Shown piece by piece: positions 6,842 to 15,213 of a DNA stretch of 22,906 nucleotides. This DNA comes from Deinococcus sp045062605. GTDB taxonomy: Bacteria > Deinococcota > Deinococci > Deinococcales > Deinococcaceae. A program made the position numbers and the translations under genes. Numbering within the stretch: position 1 is the first letter of the stretch; each line of letters begins with the position of its first letter. The stretch lies in the NCBI RefSeq assembly GCF_045062605.1, contig NZ_JBJGDW010000058.1:1-22906 (forward strand), given 5' to 3'. Under the pieces are notes generated by a model. The model was not told where the DNA came from. It was given only the letters and a program-made list of their open reading frames with translations, and did no database searches.

Positions 6842-8539
6842 TTACCCGGCGTTCACCTGCAGTGCGCGACGCTGGACATGAGACCAAGCATGCTTGATGG
6901 CCTGTGGAGTCGTCTTGAACAGGTGGTGCTGGTCCGTCGTAAGCGCGTCGAGAAGTCTCATCCGGGTCAGCAGGGCCAGCGGTTGGGGCTGCACGCCGCT
7001 GAGCAGCAGCGTCACCCCGTGCCCCCGCAACTCCCGGTGAATCCCCTCGAGGGCCTGCGCGCCACTGGCGTCCAGGTGCTGCACGCGGCGCAGCCGGAGA
7101 ATGACGACGTCCACCTCCCGCGTTGCGGTCAAGCTCTCCAGAAAACGGCCGGCCACCCCGAAAAATAGGGGCCCTTCCACGCGGTATGCCAGGACGCGGT
7201 CGCGCAGCAGCGCCAGGTCGGCGTCACTGGGCGCGTCGTCGGTGACGTTCATCTCTTCGAGTTGCAGGCTGCGCATCATCCGTTGAATGAAGAGCACGCC
7301 AGCCAGGGCCAGCCCGACCTCGATGGCGAGAATCAGGTCGAATGCGACCGTGACGGCCAGCGTGGTCAACATCGTGAAGAAGTCACTGCGGGTCGAGCAG
7401 CGCAGAGCCTGCCAGGCGTGCGTTTCGAACATCCGCAGCGCGGTGACGAGCAAAACGCCCGCCAGCACGCTGAGTGGGATCAGCGCAGCCGCGCGGCCTA
7501 GCAGCAGCACGACCATCAGTAGAAACAGCGCGTGAATGATGCCGGTCAGTCGGGTCTGGCCCCCGCTGCGGACACCGACGGCGGTGCGGGCGATCGCGCC
7601 GGTCGCTGGAATCCCGCCGAACAGGGGGGCGACGATGTTTGCGAGTCCCTGACCGAACAGTTCCCGGTCGGGGACATGCCGCACGGAGCGCGTCATACCG
7701 TCGGCCACCACTGCGGAGAGCAGGCTCTCCAGTCCGGCGAGGACCGCGACGGCCAATGCGGCGCTGAACAGCGAGGGTAGGGCCGTCAGGTCGAGGGCGG
7801 GAAGGTGAGGCAGCGGCAGACCGGCGGGGATGAGGCCAATGCGGGGCACATCAAGGGAAAGGGCCAGGCTGATCCCGGTGACGGTGATCAGAGCAACGAT
7901 GCCGCCCGGGACGCGGGTGGTGACCCGCGGCCACGCGAGCATGATGGTGGCAGTCACGGCCGTCAACACGAGCGGAGCGGGGTGGAAAGCACCCAGGAAG
8001 GTGCGGAGCACTTCGAAGGACGTGAGGAGAATCCCCTCACCTCTTGGGACGGGCAGCCCCAGGGCAGCCGGGAGTTGTTGAAGGGCAATGATGATGGCGA
8101 TGCCGTTGGTGAAGCCCGTGACGACTGGCCAGGGGATCAGGTGTACGGCCCGGCCCAGCCGCAGCAGGCTGGCGATGATCAGCAGGAAGCCGGCCAGCAT
8201 GCCGATCACGAACACCTGGGACAGGCCGTACTGGGCGATGACGGGGAGCAGGACGACCGTCATTGCGCCGGTGGGTCCGGTGATCTGGAAGCGGCTGCCT
8301 CCAAAGGTGCTGGCGACGAGACCGGCAACAATGGCAGTGATCAGGCCGGCAGCGGCACCTGCGCCACTGGTCACGCCAAACGCGAGCGCGAGGGGAAGGG
8401 CGACGATGCCGACGGTGACGCCAGCGAGGAGATCTTGCAGGAAGCGGGTGCGGGTGTAGCCCTGGAATTCTTTTTTCCAGATGGGTATGGGGTTGAGAAC
8501 GTCGAGGGGGGAAGGTGAGGAGCGGGCCGGGACGCTCAT
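6842..8539 (-). CDS. SulP-family anion transporter with STAS domain
   Basis: 565-aa inner-membrane transporter for sulfate, bicarbonate or another anion. The N-terminus IPIWKKEFQGYTRTRFLQDL precedes the first helix. The SulP core follows: VGIVALPLALAFGV, then RFQITGPTGAMTVVLLPV, then about ten more hydrophobic segments to near residue 425. From about 440 to the end lies a cytoplasmic STAS domain with YRVEGPLFFGVAGRF and the phosphorylation-type loop HLDASGAQAL. The length is normal for the family. The ATG overlaps the TGA of the ArsR-type gene upstream (ATGA), so the pair is coupled and the regulator probably controls the transporter. The substrate cannot be decided; BicA-like bicarbonate import and sulfate uptake are both possible. 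Confidence 0.9.
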   Translation of the reverse strand: MSVPARSSPSPLDVLNPIPIWKKEFQGYTRTRFLQDLLAGVTVGIVALPLALAFGVTSGAGAAAGLITAIVAGLVASTFGGSRFQITGPTGAMTVVLLPVIAQYGLSQVFVIGMLAGFLLIIASLLRLGRAVHLIPWPVVTGFTNGIAIIIALQQLPAALGLPVPRGEGILLTSFEVLRTFLGAFHPAPLVLTAVTATIMLAWPRVTTRVPGGIVALITVTGISLALSLDVPRIGLIPAGLPLPHLPALDLTALPSLFSAALAVAVLAGLESLLSAVVADGMTRSVRHVPDRELFGQGLANIVAPLFGGIPATGAIARTAVGVRSGGQTRLTGIIHALFLLMVVLLLGRAAALIPLSVLAGVLLVTALRMFETHAWQALRCSTRSDFFTMLTTLAVTVAFDLILAIEVGLALAGVLFIQRMMRSLQLEEMNVTDDAPSDADLALLRDRVLAYRVEGPLFFGVAGRFLESLTATREVDVVILRLRRVQHLDASGAQALEGIHRELRGHGVTLLLSGVQPQPLALLTRMRLLDALTTDQHHLFKTTPQAIKHAWSHVQRRALQVNAG

Positions 8540-8865
8540 CTCCTGCCTACCTGGGCGTCAATCTCTTTGCGTTGGCGGTTGAGTTGCCGTTCGTAGAGTT
8601 GACGGCCGAGGTCAAGGAAGATGTAGACCTCGGGGTCTTCGTTGCGGTAGTAGGCGAGGGTGCCTTCTTTGCGGAAGGTAATGAAGTGGTGGTTGCGGAG
8701 GACGGTGAGATGTTGACTGATGGTGGCCTGTTCTGCGCTGGTGAGTTGCTGGAGTTGGGTCACGGTTTTTTCGCCGTCTCGGAGGGCGTCGAGGAGGGCG
8801 AGGCGGAGGGGATGGGCGAGGCTTTTGAAGAGACTGGCTTTGTAGCGATGAAGACTCTGATTCAT
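8536..8865 (-). CDS. ArsR-family winged-helix regulator
   Basis: 109-aa DNA-binding repressor-type protein. The sequence LFKSLAHPLRLALLDALRDG followed by SAEQATISQHLTVLRNHHF is a typical ArsR winged helix, with the recognition helix near residues 44-60 and wing FRKEGTLAYY. It has no cysteine, so the classical Cys metal sites of ArsR/SmtB are absent; sensing may use other ligands, redox-independent signals, or none. It is first in a two-gene operon with the SulP transporter. An A+T-rich region with direct CTAATATA repeats just upstream is the likely autoregulatory site. Confidence 0.85.
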   Translation of the reverse strand: MNQSLHRYKASLFKSLAHPLRLALLDALRDGEKTVTQLQQLTSAEQATISQHLTVLRNHHFITFRKEGTLAYYRNEDPEVYIFLDLGRQLYERQLNRQRKEIDAQVGRR

Positions 8866-8874
8866 AGATAGAAC

Positions 8875-8898
8875 CTAATATACGAATGGTCTAATATA
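8875..8898 (-). promoter_or_regulatory. Promoter/operator of the ArsR-SulP operon
   Basis: CTAATATA occurs at 8875-8882 and 8891-8898, a direct repeat with 16-bp period in an A+T-rich island. Read on the minus strand, TATATT (8882-8877) ends 11 bases before the ATG and could be a -10 box with a very short leader. No good -35 is visible. Repeats overlapping a promoter fit autoregulation by the ArsR protein. Confidence 0.45.
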
Positions 8899-9052
8899 TA
8901 GAGGGTGAATGATGGAAAGGCGGAGGATGGCGTCTACCTTCCGAGTTCGCCTTTGCCCATTTTGGATCGCAACCGTGCCGACTGGGCGTCACTGGTTTCA
9001 GGCTCTGCGTGGGAAGGTCAGGAGGGCCGTCTGGAGGCAGAGATAAGGGTTA

Positions 9053-9310
9053 CTACATCCGCAAGTTACCCCTTCCAGGCTTCTTGTTAGCCGTCTCATA
9101 CTGCCCCAACAGCTTTTTGAACACTCTGCCCTTCCCCGTGTTCACTTCTTTTTTCAGTGTTTTTTTCGCTGACCGCGAGAGCGTCTTGGAGACCTCCTAA
9201 CTATTGGGAGCCAGCTTCCTCATCCTGGGAGTGACTCTGTCCCAGCTCACTGCTGGGTGATGAACGCCATGCGCTCGACCTAGTTTCTGGTATGCAGAAG
9301 AATGCCCCAT
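9053..9310 (-). pseudogene. Amber-interrupted small basic ORF, unknown
   Basis: From ATG 9310 the minus strand reads 37 codons to a TAG at 9199-9197, then continues open for 47 codons to TAG 9055-9053. The second half, EVSKTLSRSAKKTLKKEVNT then GKGRVFKKLLGQYETANKKP, is rich in Lys and looks like a real nucleic-acid-binding or ribosome-associated type of sequence. No family is recognised. It fills most of the 8899-9352 gap, which otherwise shows only a 6-bp hairpin (9241-9257). It may be a decayed gene end or chance. An alternative internal start is GTG 9145. Confidence 0.3.
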
Positions 9311-9352
9311 CTAGTCACGTTTTTTTGGCCTATCCTGAATCAGGAGGCCAGA

Positions 9353-11434
9353 GTGAACCAGCGTGCGATTCCCCCCCATTTCACTCCTGAGCAACGCGCC
9401 TTCCTGTCGTGCGCCACCACCACGCCCGCCCACATCTTCCTGCGCGCTACCGCCGGAGCTGGAAAAACCACCACCCTCCTGGAAGCCGCCTGGCACCTTC
9501 AGCAGCACGGCGTCTACTTCGCCTACAACAAGCACGCCGTCGCCGACCTCCAGCACCGCCTGCCCCGCCAGGTTCGCGCCCGCACCCTGCACGCCCACGG
9601 TCTGGGCCTCCTAAAAAGTCAGACAGCAGGATTGGAACTCGTGCGCGACAAGGGCCGACAGGTGGCCGCCCGCGTCATGCGCGGTTCCCGGGCGCCCCTG
9701 TATGCCGCCGCCCGCGCCTGGGACATTGCCCGCGAGGAAACCCTCATCAAACTGACCCTCCCTGACGCTGAGCGCCTCGCCGCCCGCACGGACTGGCGCG
9801 GCCACCCCCGCGAACTCCAAGAGCTGATCCCCGCCATGCACGAAGCCGGTGATCTGCTGTGGCAGAGCGAACGCAGCGCGGACTACACAGACATGCTCTG
9901 GCTCCCCGTCCGCCACGGCTACGGTCACCACAGCCTGCGTCTGGCTCTCGTGGATGAAGCCCAGGATCTCACTCCCTTACGCCAGCAGTTCGTGCAGCAC
10001 CTGCTCGGCTTTCCTGACCGCGCAAACCCAGGACGGCTGATCTTTGTGGGTGATAGCGACCAGAGCATCTATCTTTGGGCCGGCGCGGATCCTGCTGCTC
10101 TGAGCCGACTGAAAGCTGCCGTGGGTGCCGTGGAATTGCCACTGTCCGTGTCGTTCCGGTGTCCACGGGAAGTGGTGCGGTACGCGCGGGCGTACAGCGC
10201 TTTCATCCAGCCCGCTCCGCAAGCCCCGTCCGGCGTGATCGAGCATGTCAGCGCGGAGACCGTGACCTACGAACGGGGCGACACGGTGCTGTGCCGGACG
10301 AACGCCCCCCTGATCCGGCTGGCCCTGGAACTGATGACGCGGCGCGTGAGTGTCAGCGTGGTGGGGCGGGACCTGGAAGTGCGCCTGCGTGAAGCGCTGA
10401 CGGCGGCCTTGCCCGCCCACGGCACGTTTCGCAATGACGACGTGACCGAGCTGGCACGGGCGTACCTCGCGCCATTGGACGAGCCGCTTGGACAACGTAT
10501 CGCTGAAGGGGACCGGGTGGCCCGGCAGCAGCGCACGGAACTGTATGACCTGGCCCGCTGCCTGCGGTACCTGGCCTGGGTGGTCTCCCGTGCGTCAGGG
10601 GAGGGATCGCTGGAACATGCTCTGGCCCTGCTGAAAGAGTTATGCCGGGAGGATGCGGATGCCGATGTCATCCTGGCGTCCGTGCACCGGGCGAAAGGCA
10701 AGGAGTGGCCGCGCGTAACGATCCTGTACCCGGAATTGATGCCGCTGGCACAGGGGGACGAGGCCGAGGAGCGGGCGGTGCAATTTGTGGCGGTCACGCG
10801 GGCGCAGCAGGTGTTGCGGTTCGCGTATGGCAAGGACGCCTGGGCGAAACAGGAGTTTGTCAAGCCAGGCGAGTTGCCGGAAACCCAAGGAGCGCCGAGC
10901 CCCACCTCATCTCCCAGTAACGGACGTCCCCGTCCAACGAAAGCGGCACGAAAACCCGAACCCCGTCCTGTACCCAGGATCATTCGGCCAGCGGGGGAAG
11001 CGGGCACGCTGCTGGGGGGCGACTCCATGCTGGCGCGGGAGGCGGTGCGGGAGCGGTTGATGGCGCTGGCCGAGGAGGACCGCGCGCTGGTTCGGGTCTG
11101 GGCCTTGACTGGCTTACAAGCCTTATCCAGCACGCGTGAGTCCCTTGTTGCCGTGCATGAGGATCACCTGCTCGTGTACGAGCAGGCCGCCACGCTGGCG
11201 CGGATGGCACAGCCCGTGGGGAATGGGCATGGCGTGCCGATCTGCGTGTTCGACTCGCCTTTAGCCCGCGTGCAGTTCGCCCGGAAGGTCCGGGTGGGTA
11301 AGTCCATGATCCGCTTAAAGCTAGGGGAGCAGGACCTGCGGTTTGATCTGGGGAGTGGGGAACTGGTGGGAGCGCAGGGGCCACTGTCCACGTTCATTCT
11401 GCCGGGGGCGTTGGAGGCGCTGCAGGCGAGTTGA
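9353..11434 (+). CDS. UvrD/Rep-like superfamily I DNA helicase with C-terminal extension
   Basis: ATP-dependent 3'-5' DNA translocase/helicase, 693 aa from GTG 9353; AGGAGG (9342-9347) fixes this start over ATG 9302. Motifs: Walker A ATAGAGKTT around Lys38, Walker B VDEAQD (about 200-205), motif III FVGDSDQSIYLWAGAD (232-), motif IV LSVSFRCPREVV, motif V SVHRAKGKEWP (443-), motif VI VAVTRAQQVL (479-). Between IV and V the 2B region is short. After residue about 500 comes a Pro/Ser/Arg-rich linker and a roughly 150-aa C-terminal region from AGTLLGGDSMLAREAV onward that I do not recognise. HU follows 54 bp downstream. Likely role in repair or replication restart; the tail may add a DNA- or partner-binding function. 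Confidence 0.85.
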   Translation: MNQRAIPPHFTPEQRAFLSCATTTPAHIFLRATAGAGKTTTLLEAAWHLQQHGVYFAYNKHAVADLQHRLPRQVRARTLHAHGLGLLKSQTAGLELVRDKGRQVAARVMRGSRAPLYAAARAWDIAREETLIKLTLPDAERLAARTDWRGHPRELQELIPAMHEAGDLLWQSERSADYTDMLWLPVRHGYGHHSLRLALVDEAQDLTPLRQQFVQHLLGFPDRANPGRLIFVGDSDQSIYLWAGADPAALSRLKAAVGAVELPLSVSFRCPREVVRYARAYSAFIQPAPQAPSGVIEHVSAETVTYERGDTVLCRTNAPLIRLALELMTRRVSVSVVGRDLEVRLREALTAALPAHGTFRNDDVTELARAYLAPLDEPLGQRIAEGDRVARQQRTELYDLARCLRYLAWVVSRASGEGSLEHALALLKELCREDADADVILASVHRAKGKEWPRVTILYPELMPLAQGDEAEERAVQFVAVTRAQQVLRFAYGKDAWAKQEFVKPGELPETQGAPSPTSSPSNGRPRPTKAARKPEPRPVPRIIRPAGEAGTLLGGDSMLAREAVRERLMALAEEDRALVRVWALTGLQALSSTRESLVAVHEDHLLVYEQAATLARMAQPVGNGHGVPICVFDSPLARVQFARKVRVGKSMIRLKLGEQDLRFDLGSGELVGAQGPLSTFILPGALEALQAS

Positions 11435-11488
11435 GGGGGAGCGGTCTTGACTTGCGCTGGGGGTCATGGACCGCGCACACTGATGGGT

Positions 11489-11860
11489 ATGACGAAAAAG
11501 TCGAAGGCTACCTCCACGAAGGCCCCAAAAGCCGCATCCGCCAAGACGTCCAAGGCGGCTGCTTCTGTGCCGGTCGCGTCCGTGAGCAAGATTGCCAAAG
11601 CTCAGTTGGTGGATATGGTGGCTGACAAAACCAGCCTGACGAAAGTGCAGAGCGAGGGTGCGGTCAGCGCCATGCTGGACGCGGTGGTCCGCTCGCTTCA
11701 GGGCGGGCAGAGCGTGGGGCTGCCTGGACTGGGCACTTTGAATGTCAAGGAGACCGCTGCTCGGACGGGCGTGAAGCCGGGGACCAGCGAGAAGATTCAA
11801 ATTCCTGCGGGCAAGAAGGTCTCCTTCAAAGTGGCCAGCACGTTGAAAGGCCAGTTGTAA
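11489..11860 (+). CDS. hup: HU-family DNA-binding protein, Deinococcus type
   Basis: Nucleoid protein, 123 aa from ATG 11489 (ATG 11483 is an in-frame alternative). Residues 1 to about 38 are a Lys/Ala/Ser/Thr-rich tail (TKKSKATSTKAPKAA) typical of Deinococcus HU and reminiscent of histone tails. The HU core follows: VSKIAKAQLVDMVADKTSLT, SVGLPGLGTLNVKETAARTG, then KIQIPAGKKVSFKVASTLKG. The intercalating proline region is RTGVKPGTSEKIQIP. No Shine-Dalgarno sequence is evident, so translation may be leaderless or follow the helicase gene. A strong terminator follows. It should compact and bend DNA and help repair. Confidence 0.92.
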   Translation: MTKKSKATSTKAPKAASAKTSKAAASVPVASVSKIAKAQLVDMVADKTSLTKVQSEGAVSAMLDAVVRSLQGGQSVGLPGLGTLNVKETAARTGVKPGTSEKIQIPAGKKVSFKVASTLKGQL

Positions 11861-11878
11861 ACGCATCCCTGAGACAGC

Positions 11879-11907
11879 AACCGCCCACAGCCGTGGGCGG
11901 TTCTTTC
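11879..11907 (+). terminator. Rho-independent terminator after HU
   Basis: AACCGCCCAC and GTGGGCGGTT form a perfect 10-bp stem with loop AGCC, followed by CTTTC. It begins 18 bp after the HU stop and separates it from convergent nucS. Confidence 0.85.
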
Positions 11908-11924
11908 ATGACGATTTAAGGTGT

Positions 11925-12680
11925 TCAGTCGAATAAGGAAGGGAGAGTTGCGGGAGCCGGCGCGTCTGACCACGCCCCCATCTCGCGGAACTCCAACCCC
12001 CTGGCACGCAATTCCTTAAGCGCGGGTGCAGTGATCGACGGTGCAGCGAGAATGCCCCGCACCGCGCCTACACCAGACTTTTGCACGGTGGCGACATAGC
12101 GTCCAAGCTGGCTGACGGCATCCTGGGTGGCCCGGCCTCGCTTGAGTTCCACCACCACATACTTTCCGTCCACATCCCGGGCGTAGAGGTCAATGCCACC
12201 CGAATCAATCAGCAACTCGCGGTCCAGCACGGTGAGTCCGGGTTCAATCAGTTCCGGGTGAGGGGCAAGGGCATCCTGCATCTGTTTCTCCGAGCCAGAC
12301 AGCGTGAAGGAAGCCTCCTCGTATAAATTCAGCGCGAGTGCGAGGTGCGGATGCAGGAAGGTCACGCGCACGAGTTCTTCCGGGCTGCGGCGTGAGGCAT
12401 GCAGGACGCAACGACCGTGTTCGACACGGGCAGTGAGTTCATCCGTGCGGGGTTGCCAGTTCATGGGCTTAATGCCGGTGGGGGCGTGAATCTGGAGGCT
12501 GCCGTCGCGTTTGATCAGGAGGAGGTAGGCGCCAACTTCGGCGGTGCTGGCCGCGCGGCCGTGATAGGTGACTTCGGCGAGGCCAGCGATCTGGATCAGG
12601 CAATCGCGGGTGCGGGTGTGGGTGTTGAGGAAGGTGGTGAGACTGGCGGGGTCTGGGGTGAGGAGTTGAGCGCGGATCAT
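11925..12680 (-). CDS. nucS: Endonuclease NucS/EndoMS (mismatch-specific)
   Basis: Cuts both strands at mismatched bases; in Actinobacteria and Archaea it provides non-canonical mismatch repair. 251 aa from ATG 12680 (an upstream ATG at 12719 adds 13 residues). The N-terminal DNA-binding half contains MNWQPRTDE. The C-terminal nuclease half shows SEKQMQDAL, GGIDLYARDVDGKYVVVELKRG with Asp164, Glu178 and Lys180 (D-ExK catalytic set), and QLGRYV. The last four residues SLFD resemble the sliding-clamp-binding tail of the family. Length is normal. It is convergent with HU, with no operon partner. No Shine-Dalgarno sequence is seen. Confidence 0.9.
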   Translation of the reverse strand: MIRAQLLTPDPASLTTFLNTHTRTRDCLIQIAGLAEVTYHGRAASTAEVGAYLLLIKRDGSLQIHAPTGIKPMNWQPRTDELTARVEHGRCVLHASRRSPEELVRVTFLHPHLALALNLYEEASFTLSGSEKQMQDALAPHPELIEPGLTVLDRELLIDSGGIDLYARDVDGKYVVVELKRGRATQDAVSQLGRYVATVQKSGVGAVRGILAAPSITAPALKELRARGLEFREMGAWSDAPAPATLPSLFD

Positions 12681-12758
12681 GCGGGTATGGTGGCATAGCG
12701 GGCTGGCAGGTTCCGGCAATCGATCATGAAGGACTGACTATTTCAGATTTGACATTGA

Positions 12759-12858
12759 TTCTGAGATAATGAAGGACAAGGACGGGTGCTGTTTCAATTT
12801 TCTGAGATAGGAAGATGAATCGAAGCGAGCCGTTTCATTTTGTGAACTAGGCTTGAAA
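12759..12858 (+). promoter_or_regulatory. Three repeated sites at 40-41 bp spacing upstream of fic
   Basis: TCTGAGATAAT (12760-), TCTGAGATAGG (12801-) and TGTGAACTAGG (12841-) are related and lie 41 and 40 bp apart. The second and third are preceded by TTTCA at 12792 and 12833 and followed by TGAAT or TGAAA, giving dyads. They fill most of the gap between nucS and fic, so they are likely operators, perhaps bound by the winged helix of the Fic protein itself. A TTGACA (12749-12754) has no matching -10 at normal distance. Confidence 0.45.
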
Positions 12859-12871
12859 TAGGCAGGTGCGT

Positions 12872-14089
12872 ATGGCTTCAGACAATAGCAATTCAACGGG
12901 ACGTGCAGGGCGCTATGTCAAGCAGGGCAGCGGTTACCGTGCCTTCATTCCCGCAGGTCTGCCTCCGGTGCCTGGTATCCAGACAGCGGCACTACTCGGG
13001 GAGTTGCTTGGCGCTCAGGAGGCGGTGGGACGGTTGGACGGCATTGCCACCACCCTCCCGAATGTGGAACTGCTGGTCTTCATGTATATTCGTGCCGAGG
13101 CAGTGCTGTCAAGTCAGATTGAGGGCACCCAGGCCAGCCTGGATGATGTCCTGCGGGCCGAAGCAGATCTGAAAGCTGCCGATGATCCCAGGGATGTACA
13201 GGAAGTCATGAACTACATCGCCGCGCTGGACTACGGCCTGAAGCGCACGGCGGAGTTGCCGCTGTCGCTGCGCCTGATTCGGGAGATTCATACACGGCTG
13301 ATGCAGGGTGTGCGCGGCGACACCCGCAACCCAGGCGAATTCCGACGCACCCAGAACTGGATTGGGCCGGCAGGGGCCACCCTGAATACGGCCCGTTTCG
13401 TGCCGCCGCCCGTGCCAGAGATGCTCTCAGCGCTCGACGATCTGGAGCGCTTTATCTACGAGGACCGCAGCGGCGTGCCAAACTTGATCAAGATTGGCCT
13501 GCTGCACGCGCAATTCGAAACCATTCATCCCTTCTTGGACGGCAACGGCAGAACGGGGCGGTTGCTGATTACGCTGCTGCTGTGTCACTACGGGCTGCTC
13601 ACCCAACCGCTGCTGTATCTGTCGTATTACTTCAAAGTTCACCGTACCGAGTATTATGACCGTCTTCAGGCCGTGCGGGACCGGGGAGACTGGGAAGGCT
13701 GGCTACGTTTCTATTTGATGGGTGTGCGGACGGTAGCCCTGGAGTCGACCGAGAAGACCCGCGCCGTGCTGCGCCTGCGCCAGCTTGACCGTGACCGTCT
13801 GGCCGATCTGGGAACGAGAAGTGGCCGGGCGCTGCGGCTCGTCGATCATCTTTACCGCTTTCCGTACGTGACGATCCGGGCGGTGCAGAAGCTCAGTGGA
13901 CTGTCGTACAACACCGCGAGTGCCTTGGTCAACGATCTGGTTGAGGTTGGCGTGCTGGTCCCGTTGGATGAGCGACAACGGGACCGCGTGTACTATCACA
14001 AGGCTTATGTGGATATTTTCCAGATCGAGTCGCCTGTGTTGGGTGGTTCTCCTGAGGACGTGACGGGTAGTGTTGGGGGCGGCTCATAG
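12872..14089 (+). CDS. fic: Fic-domain AMPylase-type protein with N-terminal inhibitory motif
   Basis: Transfers AMP (or another nucleotide moiety) from NTP to protein hydroxyls. 405 aa from ATG 12872, with GGCAGG five bases upstream; GTG 12866 is an alternative. The Fic_N region holds SSQIEGTQAS with the class II inhibitory pattern S80xxxE84G85, whose Glu blocks productive ATP binding. The core motif HPFLDGNGRTGR spans residues 219-230 with catalytic His219. The C-terminal region LYRFPYVTIRAVQKLSGLSY to the end is a winged-helix DNA-binding domain, common in this Fic subgroup. It stands alone, with repeated sites in its promoter region that suggest self-regulation. All catalytic residues are intact. 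Its target is unknown; roles as toxin or stress regulator are both possible. Confidence 0.9.
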   Translation: MASDNSNSTGRAGRYVKQGSGYRAFIPAGLPPVPGIQTAALLGELLGAQEAVGRLDGIATTLPNVELLVFMYIRAEAVLSSQIEGTQASLDDVLRAEADLKAADDPRDVQEVMNYIAALDYGLKRTAELPLSLRLIREIHTRLMQGVRGDTRNPGEFRRTQNWIGPAGATLNTARFVPPPVPEMLSALDDLERFIYEDRSGVPNLIKIGLLHAQFETIHPFLDGNGRTGRLLITLLLCHYGLLTQPLLYLSYYFKVHRTEYYDRLQAVRDRGDWEGWLRFYLMGVRTVALESTEKTRAVLRLRQLDRDRLADLGTRSGRALRLVDHLYRFPYVTIRAVQKLSGLSYNTASALVNDLVEVGVLVPLDERQRDRVYYHKAYVDIFQIESPVLGGSPEDVTGSVGGGS

Positions 14090-14154
14090 TCAGAACACAG
14101 GGCCTTGGCTTGAGACTGTGGTAGGAGTGCTCCATGTGCGCCACCCGCTGTGCT

Positions 14155-15213
14155 TTACCAGCCGGCCAGATCGTCTTTGAGATCGTCGGCGGCCAGCTGG
14201 GCGTACCCCTTGCGGGTGGTGTCCACGGACGCATGTCCCAGGTGGGCGGCCACACGTCCGAAGTCCTTGACCTGCTGGAGCAGCCGGGTTCCGGCGTACT
14301 TGCGCCCCGGATGAAACCCCCGAAAGGAGACGCCGGCCGCTCGAAAGACCTGGATCAGGTGATAGCGGGCCGCCTGTTGGGTGGCGTACCGGAATACATA
14401 TGTCGGCGCGCGGCCTGCTGGCCGGTAGCGTCCATGTTCTGAACCACCGGGCGCGTACAGCAAGCGGAACTGTCGGGCTGCCCGGGTGAGACGCACGCTC
14501 ATGGTCACGCGCCGCGCTTTCCGTCCTTTGCCGGAGGTGACGTGAATCCGACGGGCACCCTCGTCGATGTCGTCCCAGGTGAGGTCTAACGCCTCGCTGA
14601 TGCGCAGGCCTGCATGGGCCACCAGGAAAATCAAAAAAGTGGTGTGCGTATCGGCGTGTTCCAGGACTTCGACGAGTTCGTCCTCGGTGTACGGTGGACG
14701 TTTCTCGATACCGGAGGTGGGGTCTTTCGGAATTCGCACATCGCGGAAGGGGTCTGCTTCGGTGGCTCCAGCCCAGCGTAGGGCGCGGTAGAGCGCGCCT
14801 GCAGCGGCAATCTTGAGTTGCACACCTGCGGGTTTGCGCCCGCCTGCGAGCATGGCCTGAATGTACCGCTGGGCGTCATGGCGATGCGGGCGCAGTAAAG
14901 CGACGGCCTGGGTGTCGGCGTAGTGAAGGTATTGCCGGATGCCCAGCGCGTAAGCTTCCAACGTGCGTGGGCTGGTGAGAATTCCGCTCGCGGCGTGGTG
15001 GGTCAGGTAAGCGCGGGTGAGGGACAGCAGCGTCTGTGCGTCTCTATCGCGGGCAGCGGTGACGGCGCGGCGGCGCAGCTCGTCGTCGTGGAGATTCAGC
15101 CAGGTGTCGGCGTGGGCAAGGGCGTCGCCTTGATACTGGACGAGGGTCATGGGGGTGAGAGGGGGTGGGGAACTGGAGTTGGGAGAGCCATAGTCCAGTT
15201 TACACTTTTTCAC
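14155..15213 (-). CDS. Tyrosine recombinase (XerC/D-like integrase)
   Basis: Site-specific DNA recombinase. From GTG 15213 it is 352 aa; an ATG at 15150 would give 331 aa and may be the true start, because GTG 15213 lies inside an inverted repeat. N-terminal SAM-like core-binding domain at about residues 60-160 (SPRTLEAYALGIRQYLHYAD). Catalytic set complete: Arg204 (AGLRISEAL), Lys229 (SGKGRKAR), His301 and Arg304 (HPGRKYAGT), His327 (HLGHASVDTT), Tyr337 nucleophile (KGYAQL). The usual RHT after His-x-x is replaced by RKY. It probably integrated part of this accessory region or resolves replicon dimers. No tRNA gene is beside it. A 13-6-13 inverted repeat at its 5' end is a candidate site. 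Confidence 0.88.
   Translation of the reverse strand: MKKCKLDYGSPNSSSPPPLTPMTLVQYQGDALAHADTWLNLHDDELRRRAVTAARDRDAQTLLSLTRAYLTHHAASGILTSPRTLEAYALGIRQYLHYADTQAVALLRPHRHDAQRYIQAMLAGGRKPAGVQLKIAAAGALYRALRWAGATEADPFRDVRIPKDPTSGIEKRPPYTEDELVEVLEHADTHTTFLIFLVAHAGLRISEALDLTWDDIDEGARRIHVTSGKGRKARRVTMSVRLTRAARQFRLLYAPGGSEHGRYRPAGRAPTYVFRYATQQAARYHLIQVFRAAGVSFRGFHPGRKYAGTRLLQQVKDFGRVAAHLGHASVDTTRKGYAQLAADDLKDDLAGW

Noticed and set aside
63..9199. Possible TAG recoding (TAG in the SDR lead-in and in the basic ORF)
   Set aside because: SDR, VIT, GH130, fic and vapC all end in TAG as an ordinary stop, so amber codons are terminators here; mutation is simpler.
8905..9200. Short plus-strand frames in the gap before the helicase
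   Set aside because: No ribosome sites and no coherent protein features.
14090..14154. Attachment site beside the integrase gene
   Set aside because: No tRNA and no direct repeat with another point in the window was found.
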